A stretch of 64,000 nt of DNA. Source: Fagopyrum homotropicum. Its lineage: Eukaryota > Streptophyta > Magnoliopsida > Caryophyllales > Polygonaceae. Shown one piece after another: positions 1 to 10,509 of this stretch (position 1 is the first letter of the stretch; each line of letters starts with the position of its first letter). The translations under genes were made by a program, and so were the position numbers. The stretch spans positions 37,800,501 through 37,864,500 of the forward strand of contig BSWB01000006.1 of assembly GCA_033239125.1 (NCBI GenBank). Reading direction: 5' to 3'. Below the pieces are notes generated by a model, which ran no database searches, was not told the DNA's origin, and was given only the letters and a program-made list of their open reading frames with translations.

Positions 1-345
1 TCGAGTCGGCGTCTCTGGATCGCCTCGGTCGAGGTGAATCTCTGGTCAACCGAGGTGAGTCACAACTGAATGCGAAATATCTCAAAACTGGTCCAAAGTA
101 AATCTTTAATCCATGGCTATGTTTCCTGGATGTAGCTCTAAATGACTCATGACTCCTTTTGCTCCTTTTTGATGCAAAACGTACCAAATTACCTGCAATT
201 ACAACAAAACTAGGTGTAGACCTCGATTCTCGCAAAGGTAGATGAAATGGTAGTATAATCACATAATGTACATACAAACATGCAGATTATGAAAGATAAA
301 ACGTCCAAACAAACCTCAAAATATAGACTATAATTCATGCTATCA
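1..345 (-). mobile_element. LTR fragment, Athila-type family A, antisense, cut by window edge
   Basis: Read on the minus strand, this begins TGATAGCATGAATTATAGTC at 345 and follows, with few differences, the first ~345 bp of the LTR at 4118-5866. It includes the GTCTACACCTA box and the CACCTCG/CGAGGTG words. It is therefore the start of a family A LTR whose remainder lies left of the window. Whether it is a solo LTR or the 5' LTR of a full antisense element cannot be decided here. The sequence to its right (346 onward) is the start of another LTR family, so this copy probably inserted into that one. Confidence 0.85.
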
Positions 346-690
346 CCCAGTGACCGTGATTCTTGTTCTTCAGCCTTCTTTTGATCGTTGAGCCATGATT
401 TGATGCAAGACATGCACCAACATGGTCCCATGTGTTCTCCCTTGCTCCTAACATGCTTCCCAATGAGTCCCAAGGTGTGTCATTACGAGGAACGATCCTT
501 GGATGTATCGATTAAGCTCCAAAAGCTCCCAAAATACCTACAAAACATGCAAAAGTCCGTGTAGACGTCTATCTCGACAACATACATGAATTAAGTGCAA
601 TTTGTCACGAACTAATGCTAAACTATGCATGAATAGTGGGAAAAACTATCTAAATGGATGCCTAGACTAACGTCATAAATCTTGTTATCA
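346..690 (-). mobile_element. LTR fragment, second Athila-type family (B), antisense
   Basis: On the minus strand this starts TGATAACAAGATTTATGACG at 690. It has the architecture of the other Athila-type LTR starts in the window: a TGATAaCA opening, then a GACGTCTACACGG box and a TTTTGTAGGTATTTTGG box about 120-150 bp in. It is truncated at 345/346 where a family A LTR begins. The right edge (690/691) is the insertion point in the old chromovirus gag. The target duplication cannot be checked because the left end is missing. Confidence 0.6.
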
Positions 691-784
691 GCACACACTA
701 GAGGTACCGTTGCTATAGGGCGAGGAAGGGGTCGACCACCACTTCCACCTGCAGTCTGTGGACGAGGACGTGTAGGAAGACATA
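691..784 (+). pseudogene. Tekay/Del-like chromovirus, gag N-terminal scrap
   Basis: This 94-bp island between two antisense LTR insertions translates as an Arg/Gly/Pro-rich stretch (RGTVAIGRGRGRPPLPP), typical of the beginning of gag in Tekay/Del-type chromoviruses. It rejoins the sequence at 2464 across the solo LTR, since the 5 bp at each edge (ACATA at 780-784, ACATC at 2464-2468) look like one target site. The element's 5' LTR is not in the window. Confidence 0.55.
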
Positions 785-2463
785 TGTTCGCCACTTAGCG
801 TGCATGCAAAAAAGCTTTAAATTTATAAAACTAGAATCAAGCAAGCGAACCCGCAGTGTACGGATCGATATAGTTAAGCAAGAATTCCAGAGTATCGAAC
901 ACAGGGATTTGGGGGTTAAATCCAGTTATAAATCGTCAAGCAAGTAATTGTATGAGCTTTGCAAATATATTGGGAAAACAACAATCCTAAAGATCCAGGA
1001 ATCCAGCTGTGGCAATCGATTCAAGATATACTAAAGATATAAGGACAGAGTTGAGGTATGCAAAGGTATACGAATGTAAGGCAATGTACGGTGAAGTTCC
1101 AAGACCTTATATGATTCAACTAAAGGCACTCTCTATAAAGGTTGTTGAGGCTTCAGTATATAAAGATTCTAAAGGTAAACATTAACGTCAAATACCCAAA
1201 CTTGTAATCCAAGGATCAAGACTAACTTAACCGATTGTGACACTCGAAATCGAGGTAGAGGTTGTTGAGGCTTCACTACCACCTAGAAAAGGTAAGCCAA
1301 GACTAAGTTAAAGCAAATCTTTAACTTTGGATTAAAGTAAAAGCAAATTCGTAAACTGACACAAAATCACGGGTAGTTCTTGAGTTCCACGGCCGTGGAA
1401 ACTCAAGAACAGACCGTGAATTAGGTTCGTCGGCGATTCTCTGTAACTCTCAGGATCCAATCTATTTACGATCGATCTATCATCATCTAAGCCACAACTA
1501 TCAACCCTTCACCTTAGAATTGCTAAAGGGTTTTAGCCAACAACAGTCATATTGATATCAAATTCAGGGTTTAAAAGAATGAAAGATGAAAACTTCCGAA
1601 AACCTTTAATAACCTTCAAACCAATCTCAAATCCACAAATCAAGAACAATGATGCAAGTAGATTCAGAATAACACAAACAATCACAATCTTAGATAAGAA
1701 CGAAGAACGGGATGTCAATCCGTCTTCTAATCAAACCTAGAAATAAAGTATGAAATCTCCTTACTAACAATCTTCCAATTCTTCAACTCTTCGCAGATTT
1801 CCGTTTGCGAAATAGCAATCTCCACACGTCCAACTTGAAACCCTAGGCACGTGCAATAAGCGTAGGCAAAGTCTAAGCGAAGGTGACAGAATCTCTCTTC
1901 TTCTGTCCTTTTATAGGGTAAGATAAAATATTGGCCCGGCCCATTGCGTAAAAGATCATGGCTTCAAAGTGTGCGCTAAAAGATTGCCAAGATCACGGTC
2001 GTGGAGGGGTTCCACGCCCGTAATTTAGAGCGTGGAATTGGGTCACGGTTTGTCACAACCCTCCACGGCCGTGTAAGTTGCTGGAATGCACCACGCTTCT
2101 CTTGCCAAGGTTCCACGGCCGTGGACTAGAACGTGGAATCTAGTACGGCCGTATTTTAGAGCGTGGTTTAGAGGTAGATCATAATTTTCCTTAGTCTCGT
2201 GCTATTCTTCAAGTTAGCACCATCCTTAGCTCTTAGAGATGTCCTCAATCCTTGGACATGCTCAATCAAACTCCATTCTCTCTCAATCCATTCGGAATTA
2301 GCTCTTAATTGCCTATAATCAACACAAAGCTTATGTAGACCTCTATATCGACAAAATAGATAAACTAACTCACAAATACTTTAATGATTTATCAAAGACT
2401 ACCAATATGGATGAAATACAATTAGAAAACGTGCATAAAATATCACAATATTTCATGCTAACA
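785..2463 (-). mobile_element. Solo LTR, Athila-type family E, antisense
   Basis: On the minus strand the unit opens TGTTAGCATGAAAT at 2463 and closes GGCGAACA at 785 (TG...CA, 1679 bp). Its flanks, ACATA (780-784) and ACATC (2464-2468), match at four of five bases and look like a slightly decayed target duplication. No internal region is attached, so this is a solo LTR left by recombination. Its end resembles the family A LTR end (TTATAAATTTAAAGCTT, CGAACA). It carries two copies of AGGTTGTTGAGGCTTCA exactly 120 bp apart (1139, 1259). It sits inside the gag of the old chromovirus. Confidence 0.85.
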
Positions 2464-4117
2464 ACATCCCCTAGCTAGAGGTCGGGGCTAGGCCCCAATT
2501 GCTGACCCGCCTATCGCTGAGGCATTTGTTGAGGAAGTCGTTGAGAGTATTGTTCCTGAGACTGGGAACGGGACCGTTGCTAGGTCCGGAGCACAAAGAG
2601 CACCATCGACGGAGTCCGGTTGAGTGTACATAGGAGGTTCTGCATATCGCGACTATGTGAGAGAGTTGAGGAGGCTATCAGGATTGGAGGATCAACACCA
2701 GTGCTGCTAGTTCCCGCGAGATCAGCTGAGGTTTCGCAGAGAGTTACACAGGTTGTTGCCCCGCCTGCTAAAGTTGTTAAGGTTGTTAGAGCGCCGGCTG
2801 AGGCGAATGAACCGAAGCCCGACAGTTGGTTGAAGGCTTTCGACCAACTGAAGGTTCCCACTTTCATAGGAAAGACTAGATTGGAGGTGGAGCAGTGGCT
2901 AGGACAGCTGGATTCTCCTTTTGAGGCTATCGGTTGCCTAGAGGGACGTCGAATCAACATAGCACAGCCACTACTGAAGGATTAGGCTCATTCTTGGTGG
3001 AGGACAACTCGCAGTACGATCACTAGTTATGAGCAGATGAAGACGGTGATCAGAGATCGCTACTGCCCTTGCAGCTATGAGGACAAACCGTCTTCAGAAT
3101 TTCCTTGAGGCTGGATTCGAGGATTTGCCTATTGTTGAGATCATCAGCAAGTTTCAAGATGAGTTGTCTTTGCTGGGTTCGTCTACACCACCTGAGGATC
3201 AACATGTTTACCTTTTCTCTCGGAGGCTAAAAGAGTCGACATGCTCTTATCTTGTTGGTTTCCGTTGTGATTCTTAACGGACTATCAGGATAGAGCTTCT
3301 ACCTATGAGAGAGACCAACCGGGTCAGAGGAGAGTTTCTCAGACAGGAGGTCTTGAGAAGAGACAAAAGACTGGATCAGCTGGATTTGGGCGTAGTCAGA
3401 CACTGGGACGTTTTGGTTACCAATAGAGTTCTGATAGAGGACGACAACGTCATAACTGCGGAGGTGTAGGACACATCCAATCTGATTGCAAGAAGCCAGC
3501 AGTGACTTGCTTTTCTTGTGGCAAGCCCGGACACATACCTGCGTTTTGCCGCCAGGGCAAGGCGTTATCACAGTAGGGTTCTTCACCTGCTAGTGTTGTA
3601 GGAGGTGGACAGAGATCACAGTATCAACAACATTAGAGAGTTTCTGGTTCTACTACTCCTTAGGGTTCCACTCCGTGATAGGGGAGAGGTAGAGGACGTG
3701 TTGGTGGATCTGCATACACCAGAGATGCATCAGGTAGAGTGTATGAGCTGAGGAGTGCTATAGAGCCGACAACGCCAAGGATCACACGTACCATTCATAT
3801 TAATTGTTATCCTGTCAGAGTTCTTTTTTATACCGGTGTTACGCATTCTTTTATATCTAATGCATGTGTAGATAGATTGTCCTTAGCTACCGTAGAAGGT
3901 AGACCCTTCTTTATAGGATTTTCCGATGGGGGTAAGATTCAAGGTACACGAGAAGGTCGCGATTGCCCTATTAGATTGGGAGGTCGCGATTGGCCACCTG
4001 ACTTCCTCGTTATGTACTTAGTACATGAAGAAGTTATTCTGGGTATGTATTGGATGGATCCACATCGAGCCGTTCTGGACACCAGCAAGAGGACAGTGAT
4101 GGTAACTACAAATGCGG
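2464..4117 (+). pseudogene. Tekay/Del-like chromovirus gag and protease, decayed
   Basis: Stop codons and frame shifts break what was a gag-protease frame. Visible in order: a gag core (2800-3090, with PKPDSWLKAFDQLKVP and an SWWRTT segment after an in-frame stop), then two CCHC-type zinc knuckles near 3450-3550. The first is damaged and the second, CFSCGKPGHIPAFC, is intact at 3508-3549. A retropepsin follows (about 3790-4100) in which the usual DSGATHSFI active site reads YTGVTHSFI, so the catalytic Asp is lost. The later ILGMYWMDPHRAVLD segment is the usual conserved tail. The frame is interrupted at 4117 by a complete Athila-type element; its target duplication TGCGG is 4113-4117 here and 15975-15979 on the other side. 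The protein would be non-functional. Confidence 0.85.
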
Positions 4118-4651
4118 TGATAGCATGAATTATAGTCTATATTTTGGGGTTTGTTTGGACGTTTTATCTTTCATAATCTGCATGTTTGTATGTGCATTGT
4201 GTGATTTTACCACCATTTCATCTACCTTTGCAAGGATCGAGGTCTACACCTAATTTTGTTGTAATTGCAGGTAATTTGGTACGTTTTGCATCAAAAAGGA
4301 TCAAAAAGGAGTCATGAGTCATTTAGAGCTACATCCAGGAAGCATAGCCATGGATTAAAGATTTACTTTGGACCAGTTTTGAGAGAATTCGCATTCAGTT
4401 GTGACTCACCTCGGTTGACCAGAGATTCACCTCGACCGAGGTGATCCAGAGACGCCGACTCGACCGAGGCGAATACCTAGGACGCGGCGAGAATATTTTA
4501 TTCTTGGCTGAGATCTTTTAAAATTAGAAAGAGATCTTATATTTTTGGGCTTGGCTCCTGGAAGGAAAGAGATATGCAGAATCATATATTTTACCTATTT
4601 TTATGGGAAGAGATCTTTCTAAGATATCTTATCTTTGGAGGGTTATTTTCC

Positions 4652-4660
4652 TATAAAAAG
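4652..4660 (+). promoter_or_regulatory. TATA box in 5' LTR
   Basis: TATAAAAAG lies about 535 bp into the LTR after an AT-rich stretch and is the only strong TATA box I see in this LTR. The same sequence recurs in the 3' LTR near 14759-14767. It is the likely core promoter for the genomic transcript; the start site is inferred, not seen. Confidence 0.6.
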
Positions 4661-5274
4661 GGTTGGATTTTCACAAATCCAACATCTCGCATACGACGTC
4701 GCATACCCCGCTGAGATCCGCATACTTCCTGCAGTAGCCGCACTCCAGTTTGGGAGAGATTTGAAGAACCTTGTTGAAGGTTGAAGGAAGATTGAAGATT
4801 GTAGCTTTTATAGCTTTTGAAGGGTTTTTGTAAGATTATCTTAGATTCCCTTCCTTGTTGTCTTGCTCCTTGGATTGCTATCCAAGGAACGCTTTGTTGT
4901 GATATTTGATTCAGTTATTGAAGTCTTTTCATTAAATTCTTCTTTGTTCAAATATTCACTTTCTTCTCATATATTTTAATACTTTCATGATGATGAGTGG
5001 CTAATTTCCTTGTGTGATTCTAGGGTGATTGGCTGAAGGTTGTGGGAAAAACAATGATAGAATAATCTTAGATTCCAGTAGGATCCTGAAAGTTCGAGTC
5101 TTTAACCTTAACCCTAAGCATCTCGTTCAATCGATGAACATCTCGGCCGGGGTGGAAACTGGCTGACCGAGGTGACTTATCTGATCCATAACTGAGAGTT
5201 AAGTGTTAGAATTTGCCAAATCCTATTCTTATTACACCTTTCCTGGTTCAAAGCAAGCTTAGGATGAGACTTAC

Positions 5275-5525
5275 CCGGTAATTCCTTAGTTTGTGTACCA
5301 ACGATCATAAGTGTAGGTAATAAAGGTTTATCCTTTATTGGGGTTTGAGTGTGCTTCCATCCCATCTTTGTGAGTTAGCCTGAGACTTACCCGGTAAAGG
5401 TTGATTCTATTCCCTTAGATGGTGTGTTAGTTTGAGGTTATAGTCCTTTATCTTGATTCCTTGAGACTTACCCAGTAATAGGAGTCACGGTTTAAGATTA
5501 GTGTGTAGTGAGACTTACCCGGTGA
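5275..5525 (+). repeat. Four-copy iteron array in the LTR leader
   Basis: Copies of TGAGACTTACCCGGTAA occur at 5275-5291, 5391-5407, 5462-5478 (CCAGT variant) and 5509-5525 (GGTGA ending), all direct. Starts are spaced 116, 71 and 47 bp. The same four are in the 3' LTR. A matching array with spacing 120, 82 and 48 bp is present in the diverged LTR at 60434-62097. The location between the TATA box and the primer site puts the array in the RNA leader. Function is unknown; packaging, reverse-transcription or binding-site roles are guesses. Confidence 0.8.
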
Positions 5526-5872
5526 TCTACTCCACTTTAGAAACACCTTCCCCACGCAAAACCTCAGCTTTGTCCGCTTATCTATAGATCTTGAGTTGGA
5601 ACCACAACTAGATGCTTTAATCCCTAGAATTGCATGTTTGCTCTATTGACTTCTTATTCATCTTTGATTGTGTTAATCGCTCTCGTGGTTAGTATTGACA
5701 AAAGCACACCGTATTGACTTTGTTTCACCGAGTCCCTGTGATCGACCCTTGGAATTTTCTTGCTTTTACTACGATTGACCCGTACACTGCGGGTTCGCAT
5801 CCTTGTTTTAAAGCTTAAGTCTAGGGTTATAAATTTAAAGCTTGCACACACTATTTGGAGCGAACAAGTTTT

Positions 5873-5890
5873 TGGCGCCGTTGCCGGGGA
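5873..5890 (+). other. Primer binding site, tRNA-Asp
   Basis: TGGCGCCGTTGCCGGGGA starts 6 bp after the LTR end. It is complementary to the 3' 18 nt of plant tRNA-Asp(GUC), the primer commonly used by Athila and Tat elements. Confidence 0.9.
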
Positions 5891-5991
5891 CTTGGTCTAG
5901 ACCGAGCCGGTACGGTTTGCTCTTGGGGCGATTGCCCCGTTTCATCTAACCACTCTACTTGAGTGACTTTTGCAGGTTCTTTCTTAGGTAT

Positions 5992-8900
5992 ATGCGAAGA
6001 ACCCGCGCTGGGAAGGAAATCGTTCCTTACGATCCCGAACCAGAAAAGACATACAAGCGACGCTTAAGAGAAGCAAAGATGGCCCAACAAGACGATCGCG
6101 ATCTTGCGGCCCAATTGAAAGAGGCGCTAGAGCTGCTACGCCTCAGCAAGGAAGAACTCAGGCAAGAGAAAGAAGAGAATCGCACCAAGAGTGCAGCAAT
6201 CGAAGCTGAGATAGCAGTCATACGAGACCAGATTCTACTTCGACCGAGGGAAGATCCTCCTATTGATCCTCGACCGATGCAGGATCCAGTAGTTGACCCG
6301 CGACCGAGGCAGATTCCAGTACCTGACGCCCCGGCCGATGTACTTCCACCTCGGATGCCAGTCCGAGATGTTCTTCTTGCAGGAATCCCACAAACCCTAG
6401 GTCAAAGGATGGACCCTAACCAACAGCTGAGGCGTCCAGGAGTGAACCTAGGAGATCCAGCAGATCATGACTACGAACTTCGACCGCAAGTTCTAGCCAT
6501 GATTCGCCAATGCCAATTCGGAGGGCTAGAGAAAGAGTCGCCGCATCAACATCTTCAAAACTACGAGATCTTGATGGAAACCTTGCGACCCCCCAGAATT
6601 GAGAATAACAACTACAAGCTAAGACCTTTTTACTTTTCTTTAAAAGATAGAGCTCTTACTTGGTATCAATCTCTTCCTCCAGGAAAAATTAGCACATGGG
6701 AGGAGATGACTACGGAATTCTTGACCAAATTCTTTCCCCCCTCAAAGACCGCTGAAATGAGAGGGAAGATCAACGCTTTCATTATGAAGGACAAGGAGAG
6801 CTTGTCCAAATCTTGGGAGCGGTTCAAGGATATCCTCTTGGATTGCCCACATCATGGGATTCCGAAGATCGAGTTGTTGGAGATCTACTTCAAAGGGCTG
6901 GACGGAAGCACCCAGTTCAATCTCCAGCTACTTTCCGCCGGTACCTTCATGGACATGGCGATTGATGAGGCTTGGGACTTCATTGAGAAGCAAGCCTTGC
7001 ACATGGAGAAATATACCCACCAAGGAGCTGAAGGTGGAGTTAAAAGAGTCAACTTTCAAGAGACTCAATCCAACAACAATCAACTCACGTCTTTGACGAA
7101 TGACGTGAAGAAATTGAAGGAGCTCTTGATGGCTCAAACTAAGAAGGAAGAGCAAGGGCAAAGGAACAACAACAATAACGGGTACCGTAACAACAACAAC
7201 GGTCCCCGAAACAACAACTACAACAACAACAATAGAGGATCCAATAGCAACAACTGGAGGGCGAATAACCAAAACTACGGTAACAATCATTCAAACTCCA
7301 ACTCTAATGATTCCTCTAACCCTTTCCTCTCTTCCCCTTCTTCTTCTTCTACTCCATTGAAAAGCCAAGGGCAAGGATCAAGTTCGTCTCAGCCAGAAAA
7401 GAAAGACGCAGTTCTGGAAGCAATCTTGATCAAGCTTAGCGCTATGGAGAATTCTATGACTTCATTTTCGAGGGCCCAAAAGTCCTTCCAACAACAACTT
7501 GCTAATAAGGCGAATGAAGCGTCGAGAGATCCAGGGAAGCTTCCAGCAAAGACGGAAACTAACCCTAAGGGCCAATGCATGGCCATAACGACGAGGAGTG
7601 GACTCAAAACTGCAGATCCAGTACCTCGCTCGACGCAGACCACCTCGGTCCAGATCCAGTCGAAGAACACCTCGACCGAGATGCCAACCGAGGCGGAGCA
7701 ACAGAAAGCAGGAAGGACGACAGAAACTTATGTTCCACCTCCTGCATACAAACCACCACTTCCATTCCCTCAGTCCAGAGCCAGAGCACATCTAGACAAG
7801 CACTTTGGTAAGTTTCTTGACTTGATGAATAAGCTACATATTAATATTCCTTTCCTTGATGCTATTTTAGGTATGCCCGCCTATGGGAAATTCTTAAAAG
7901 AAATCTTATCAAGGAAGAGGAAGCTGGAGGATGTTGGTGAAGTTAGGATGACATCTAAATCTTCGGAGTTTATCAAAATCATGAAGGAAAAGATGCCACC
8001 TAAGTTGAGAGATCCCGGCTCATTTTGTATTCCCATTCAAGTTGGGGATGTCACTTGTGAAGCCCTTTGTGATCTAGGAGCCAGCGTGAGCATCATCCCG
8101 CTGGAGCTATGCACGAAGATCGGTCTTGGAGAGCTCAAGCCGGTCAAGATTCGACTTTACATGGCGGATCGCTCCATTACCCATCCCGTGGGCATTTTGG
8201 AGGACGTTCCGGTCAAGTTAGGTAACTTCTATCTTCCCATAGATTTTGTTGTACTTGACATTCCCGCAGATTATCCTGTTCCTATTATTCTCGGGAGACC
8301 ATTTCTAGCAACTTCGGGTTGCAAAGTGGATTGCAAGAACGCCAAGTTGAAATTCAACGTTGGTGGCGATGAGGTGGAGTTCGCGCTACTTGCAGCCATG
8401 AAAGGGGAGCAACTAACTGATGATATCTTCAACATCTACGATGAAGAAGAATCAAGAGAATTGGTGAGCTCTATCCTTATTAACGATCCACTCGAAAGAG
8501 TTATTAGCTTCAGTTTAATGGAGGAAGGTATAGATGCTTCTTGTGATGCAGATATACGGAGCTTGAAGGCACTGGAAGAGGATCCAGGAGCTAAAACTGA
8601 GAAGCTAATCCAGGAGACGAAGATCTCCAGTCTCGGATCCAGTAGCAGTACCTCCACCGAGGCACTTTCTGGACTGAGCGAGGCGACCGAAGAACATCTC
8701 GGTCAACGCTTATGCGCCTCGACCGAGGTCGAAGGCGAGATGATTCAAACTGAGACTTCATCGAGTCCAGTTTCTGATACCACTCCACTGGAAAGAGGAA
8801 GCAGAGATCCCTCTCAGAAAGCACCCCCAGTTGTGGAGCTTAAACAACTCCCTAGTCACTTGAGGTATATCTTTCTTGGGCCGGATTCTACTTATCCCGT

Positions 8901-10509
8901 TATTGCTAGTGCTTCCCTCTCCGATTTTGAATTGTCTAAGTTAATGCATGTCCTGAGAAAGCATCGAAAAGCCATAGGTTACACCACGGACGATCTTATT
9001 GGCATTAAACCTTCTTTCTGCATGCATAGAATTCTAATGGAAGATAATCATAAGACTTCACGAGAACCTCAAAGACGGTTAAATCCGATCATGAAAGAGG
9101 TTGTGAAGAAGGAGGTTCTTAAGTTGTTGGATGCAGGTATTATTTATCCTATCTCGGACAGCAAGTGGGTTAGCCCGGTGCATGTCGTTCCGAAGAAAGG
9201 AGGGATGACCGTTGTGACGAATAAGAACAACGAGTTGATCCCAACAAGGACCGTTACAGGCTGGAGAGTTTGCATCGATTATAGGAAGCTGAACACGGCA
9301 ACTCGGAAGGATCATTTTTCGCTTCCCTTCATCGATCAAATGCTCGAACGGTTGGCCCAGCATTCACACTTTTGCTACTTGGACGGCTATAGTGGGTTCT
9401 TCCAGATTCCTATCCATCCGGATGATCAGGAGAAGACCACTTTCACTTGTCCTTGGGGGACATTTGCCTATCGGAGGATGCCATTTGGATTGTGCAATGC
9501 ACCCGCTACATTCCAGCGATGCATGATGGCTATCTTTTCCGAGTACATAGAGGAGATAATGGAGGTATTCATGGATGACTTTTCTGTATATGGTTCCTCT
9601 TTTGATGATTGCCTATCTAACCTTTCTCTAGTGCTTAAAAGATGTGAAGACACTAACCTTGTTTTAAACTGGGAGAAGTGTCATTTTATGGTTAATGAAG
9701 GCATTGTGCTAGGACACCTCGTTTCTAATCGAGGTATTGAGGTCGATCGAGCTAAGATCGAAACTATTGAGAAACTCCCTCCCCCTTGTTCTGTTAAAGG
9801 TGTGAGGAGTTTTCTCGGGCATGCAGGTTTCTACAGGAGATTCATCAAGGACTTCTCTAAGATTTCTAAACCTCTAACTAACCTCTTGAATAAAGATGTT
9901 GTTTTTGAGTTTTCGCAGGAGTGTCTTGATGCTTTTTACAGGATTAAGGAAGCATTGATCTCCGCTCCTATTATCCAACCTCCTGATTGGACCTTGCCCT
10001 TTGAGGTCATGTGTGACGCTAGTGATGTAGCCGTAGGAGCGGTGCTTGGACAGAAAAAAGATGGACGGACCACCGCCATTTATTATGCTAGCAAAACGCT
10101 AGATGAAGCACAACGCAACTACGCTACCACCGAGAAGGAGTTATTGGCGGTTGTATATGCTTTCGAGAAGTTTCGTTCCTATCTAGTAGGAGCAAAAGTC
10201 ATTGTCTACACCGACCACGCAGCCATTCGTTACTTGTTGGCTAAGAAAGATGCCAAGCCGCGCTTTATTCGATGGATTCTCTTGCTCCAAGAGTTTGACC
10301 TAGAGATCCGCGATAAGAAAGGATCCGAGAACTCAGTTGCGGATCACCTCAGCCGGCTACCGGAATCCTCCCGCGAGACGGATAACCCACCCATAGACGA
10401 TTCATTCCCCGATGAGCACTTACACTTGTTGGAGCGTTTGATGGATCTACTTACTTCACCCCACGATGAAGGTGAAGTATGGGGTAAGGGCACCTCCCAC
10501 CTCATTTGA
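5992..10509 (+). CDS. Gag-protease-RT-RNase H polyprotein of Athila-type element, no integrase
   Basis: The open frame gives 1505 residues from the first ATG (5992); the frame is open a little upstream but without an ATG. Residues ~158-340 are the Athila gag core, and ~391-433 are Asn-rich. Retropepsin follows with active site DLGAS at 694-698 (the Athila variant of DSGA) and LGRPFLA near 765. RT runs from ~1059 (WVSPVHVVPKKGG) with FMDD at 1193-1196 in place of YMDD. RNase H has CDAS (D1342), TEKELLAVV, YTDH (D1408) and VADHLSRL. Normally an integrase of several hundred residues follows. Here the frame ends about 45 residues after VADHLSRL, and the usual post-integrase spacer begins directly. 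No stop or frameshift occurs in the enzymes, so RT and RNase H could be active. Reading-frame linkers contain copies of the CTCGACCGAG word. Confidence 0.93.
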   Translation: MRRTRAGKEIVPYDPEPEKTYKRRLREAKMAQQDDRDLAAQLKEALELLRLSKEELRQEKEENRTKSAAIEAEIAVIRDQILLRPREDPPIDPRPMQDPVVDPRPRQIPVPDAPADVLPPRMPVRDVLLAGIPQTLGQRMDPNQQLRRPGVNLGDPADHDYELRPQVLAMIRQCQFGGLEKESPHQHLQNYEILMETLRPPRIENNNYKLRPFYFSLKDRALTWYQSLPPGKISTWEEMTTEFLTKFFPPSKTAEMRGKINAFIMKDKESLSKSWERFKDILLDCPHHGIPKIELLEIYFKGLDGSTQFNLQLLSAGTFMDMAIDEAWDFIEKQALHMEKYTHQGAEGGVKRVNFQETQSNNNQLTSLTNDVKKLKELLMAQTKKEEQGQRNNNNNGYRNNNNGPRNNNYNNNNRGSNSNNWRANNQNYGNNHSNSNSNDSSNPFLSSPSSSSTPLKSQGQGSSSSQPEKKDAVLEAILIKLSAMENSMTSFSRAQKSFQQQLANKANEASRDPGKLPAKTETNPKGQCMAITTRSGLKTADPVPRSTQTTSVQIQSKNTSTEMPTEAEQQKAGRTTETYVPPPAYKPPLPFPQSRARAHLDKHFGKFLDLMNKLHINIPFLDAILGMPAYGKFLKEILSRKRKLEDVGEVRMTSKSSEFIKIMKEKMPPKLRDPGSFCIPIQVGDVTCEALCDLGASVSIIPLELCTKIGLGELKPVKIRLYMADRSITHPVGILEDVPVKLGNFYLPIDFVVLDIPADYPVPIILGRPFLATSGCKVDCKNAKLKFNVGGDEVEFALLAAMKGEQLTDDIFNIYDEEESRELVSSILINDPLERVISFSLMEEGIDASCDADIRSLKALEEDPGAKTEKLIQETKISSLGSSSSTSTEALSGLSEATEEHLGQRLCASTEVEGEMIQTETSSSPVSDTTPLERGSRDPSQKAPPVVELKQLPSHLRYIFLGPDSTYPVIASASLSDFELSKLMHVLRKHRKAIGYTTDDLIGIKPSFCMHRILMEDNHKTSREPQRRLNPIMKEVVKKEVLKLLDAGIIYPISDSKWVSPVHVVPKKGGMTVVTNKNNELIPTRTVTGWRVCIDYRKLNTATRKDHFSLPFIDQMLERLAQHSHFCYLDGYSGFFQIPIHPDDQEKTTFTCPWGTFAYRRMPFGLCNAPATFQRCMMAIFSEYIEEIMEVFMDDFSVYGSSFDDCLSNLSLVLKRCEDTNLVLNWEKCHFMVNEGIVLGHLVSNRGIEVDRAKIETIEKLPPPCSVKGVRSFLGHAGFYRRFIKDFSKISKPLTNLLNKDVVFEFSQECLDAFYRIKEALISAPIIQPPDWTLPFEVMCDASDVAVGAVLGQKKDGRTTAIYYASKTLDEAQRNYATTEKELLAVVYAFEKFRSYLVGAKVIVYTDHAAIRYLLAKKDAKPRFIRWILLLQEFDLEIRDKKGSENSVADHLSRLPESSRETDNPPIDDSFPDEHLHLLERLMDLLTSPHDEGEVWGKGTSHLI

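Larger units (their letters stand above)
4118..5866 (+). repeat. 5' LTR of the young Athila-type element
   Basis: TG...CA bounded, 1749 bp. U3 holds the GTCTACACC and TTGCAGGTAATTTGG boxes (4242-4276), a perfect 16-bp CACCTCGACCGAGGTG inverted repeat (4428-4443) and a TATA box (4652-4660). If transcription starts about 30 bp after the TATA box, roughly 1.2 kb of the LTR is transcribed leader. That leader contains four copies of a TGAGACTTACCCGGTAA iteron (5275-5525). Confidence 0.95.

Noticed and set aside
6928..7811. Several minus-strand and alternate-frame ORFs over gag (up to 120 codons)
   Set aside because: Shadows of the gag-pol frame. The Val/Thr-rich readings are the complement of the Asn-rich gag stretch.
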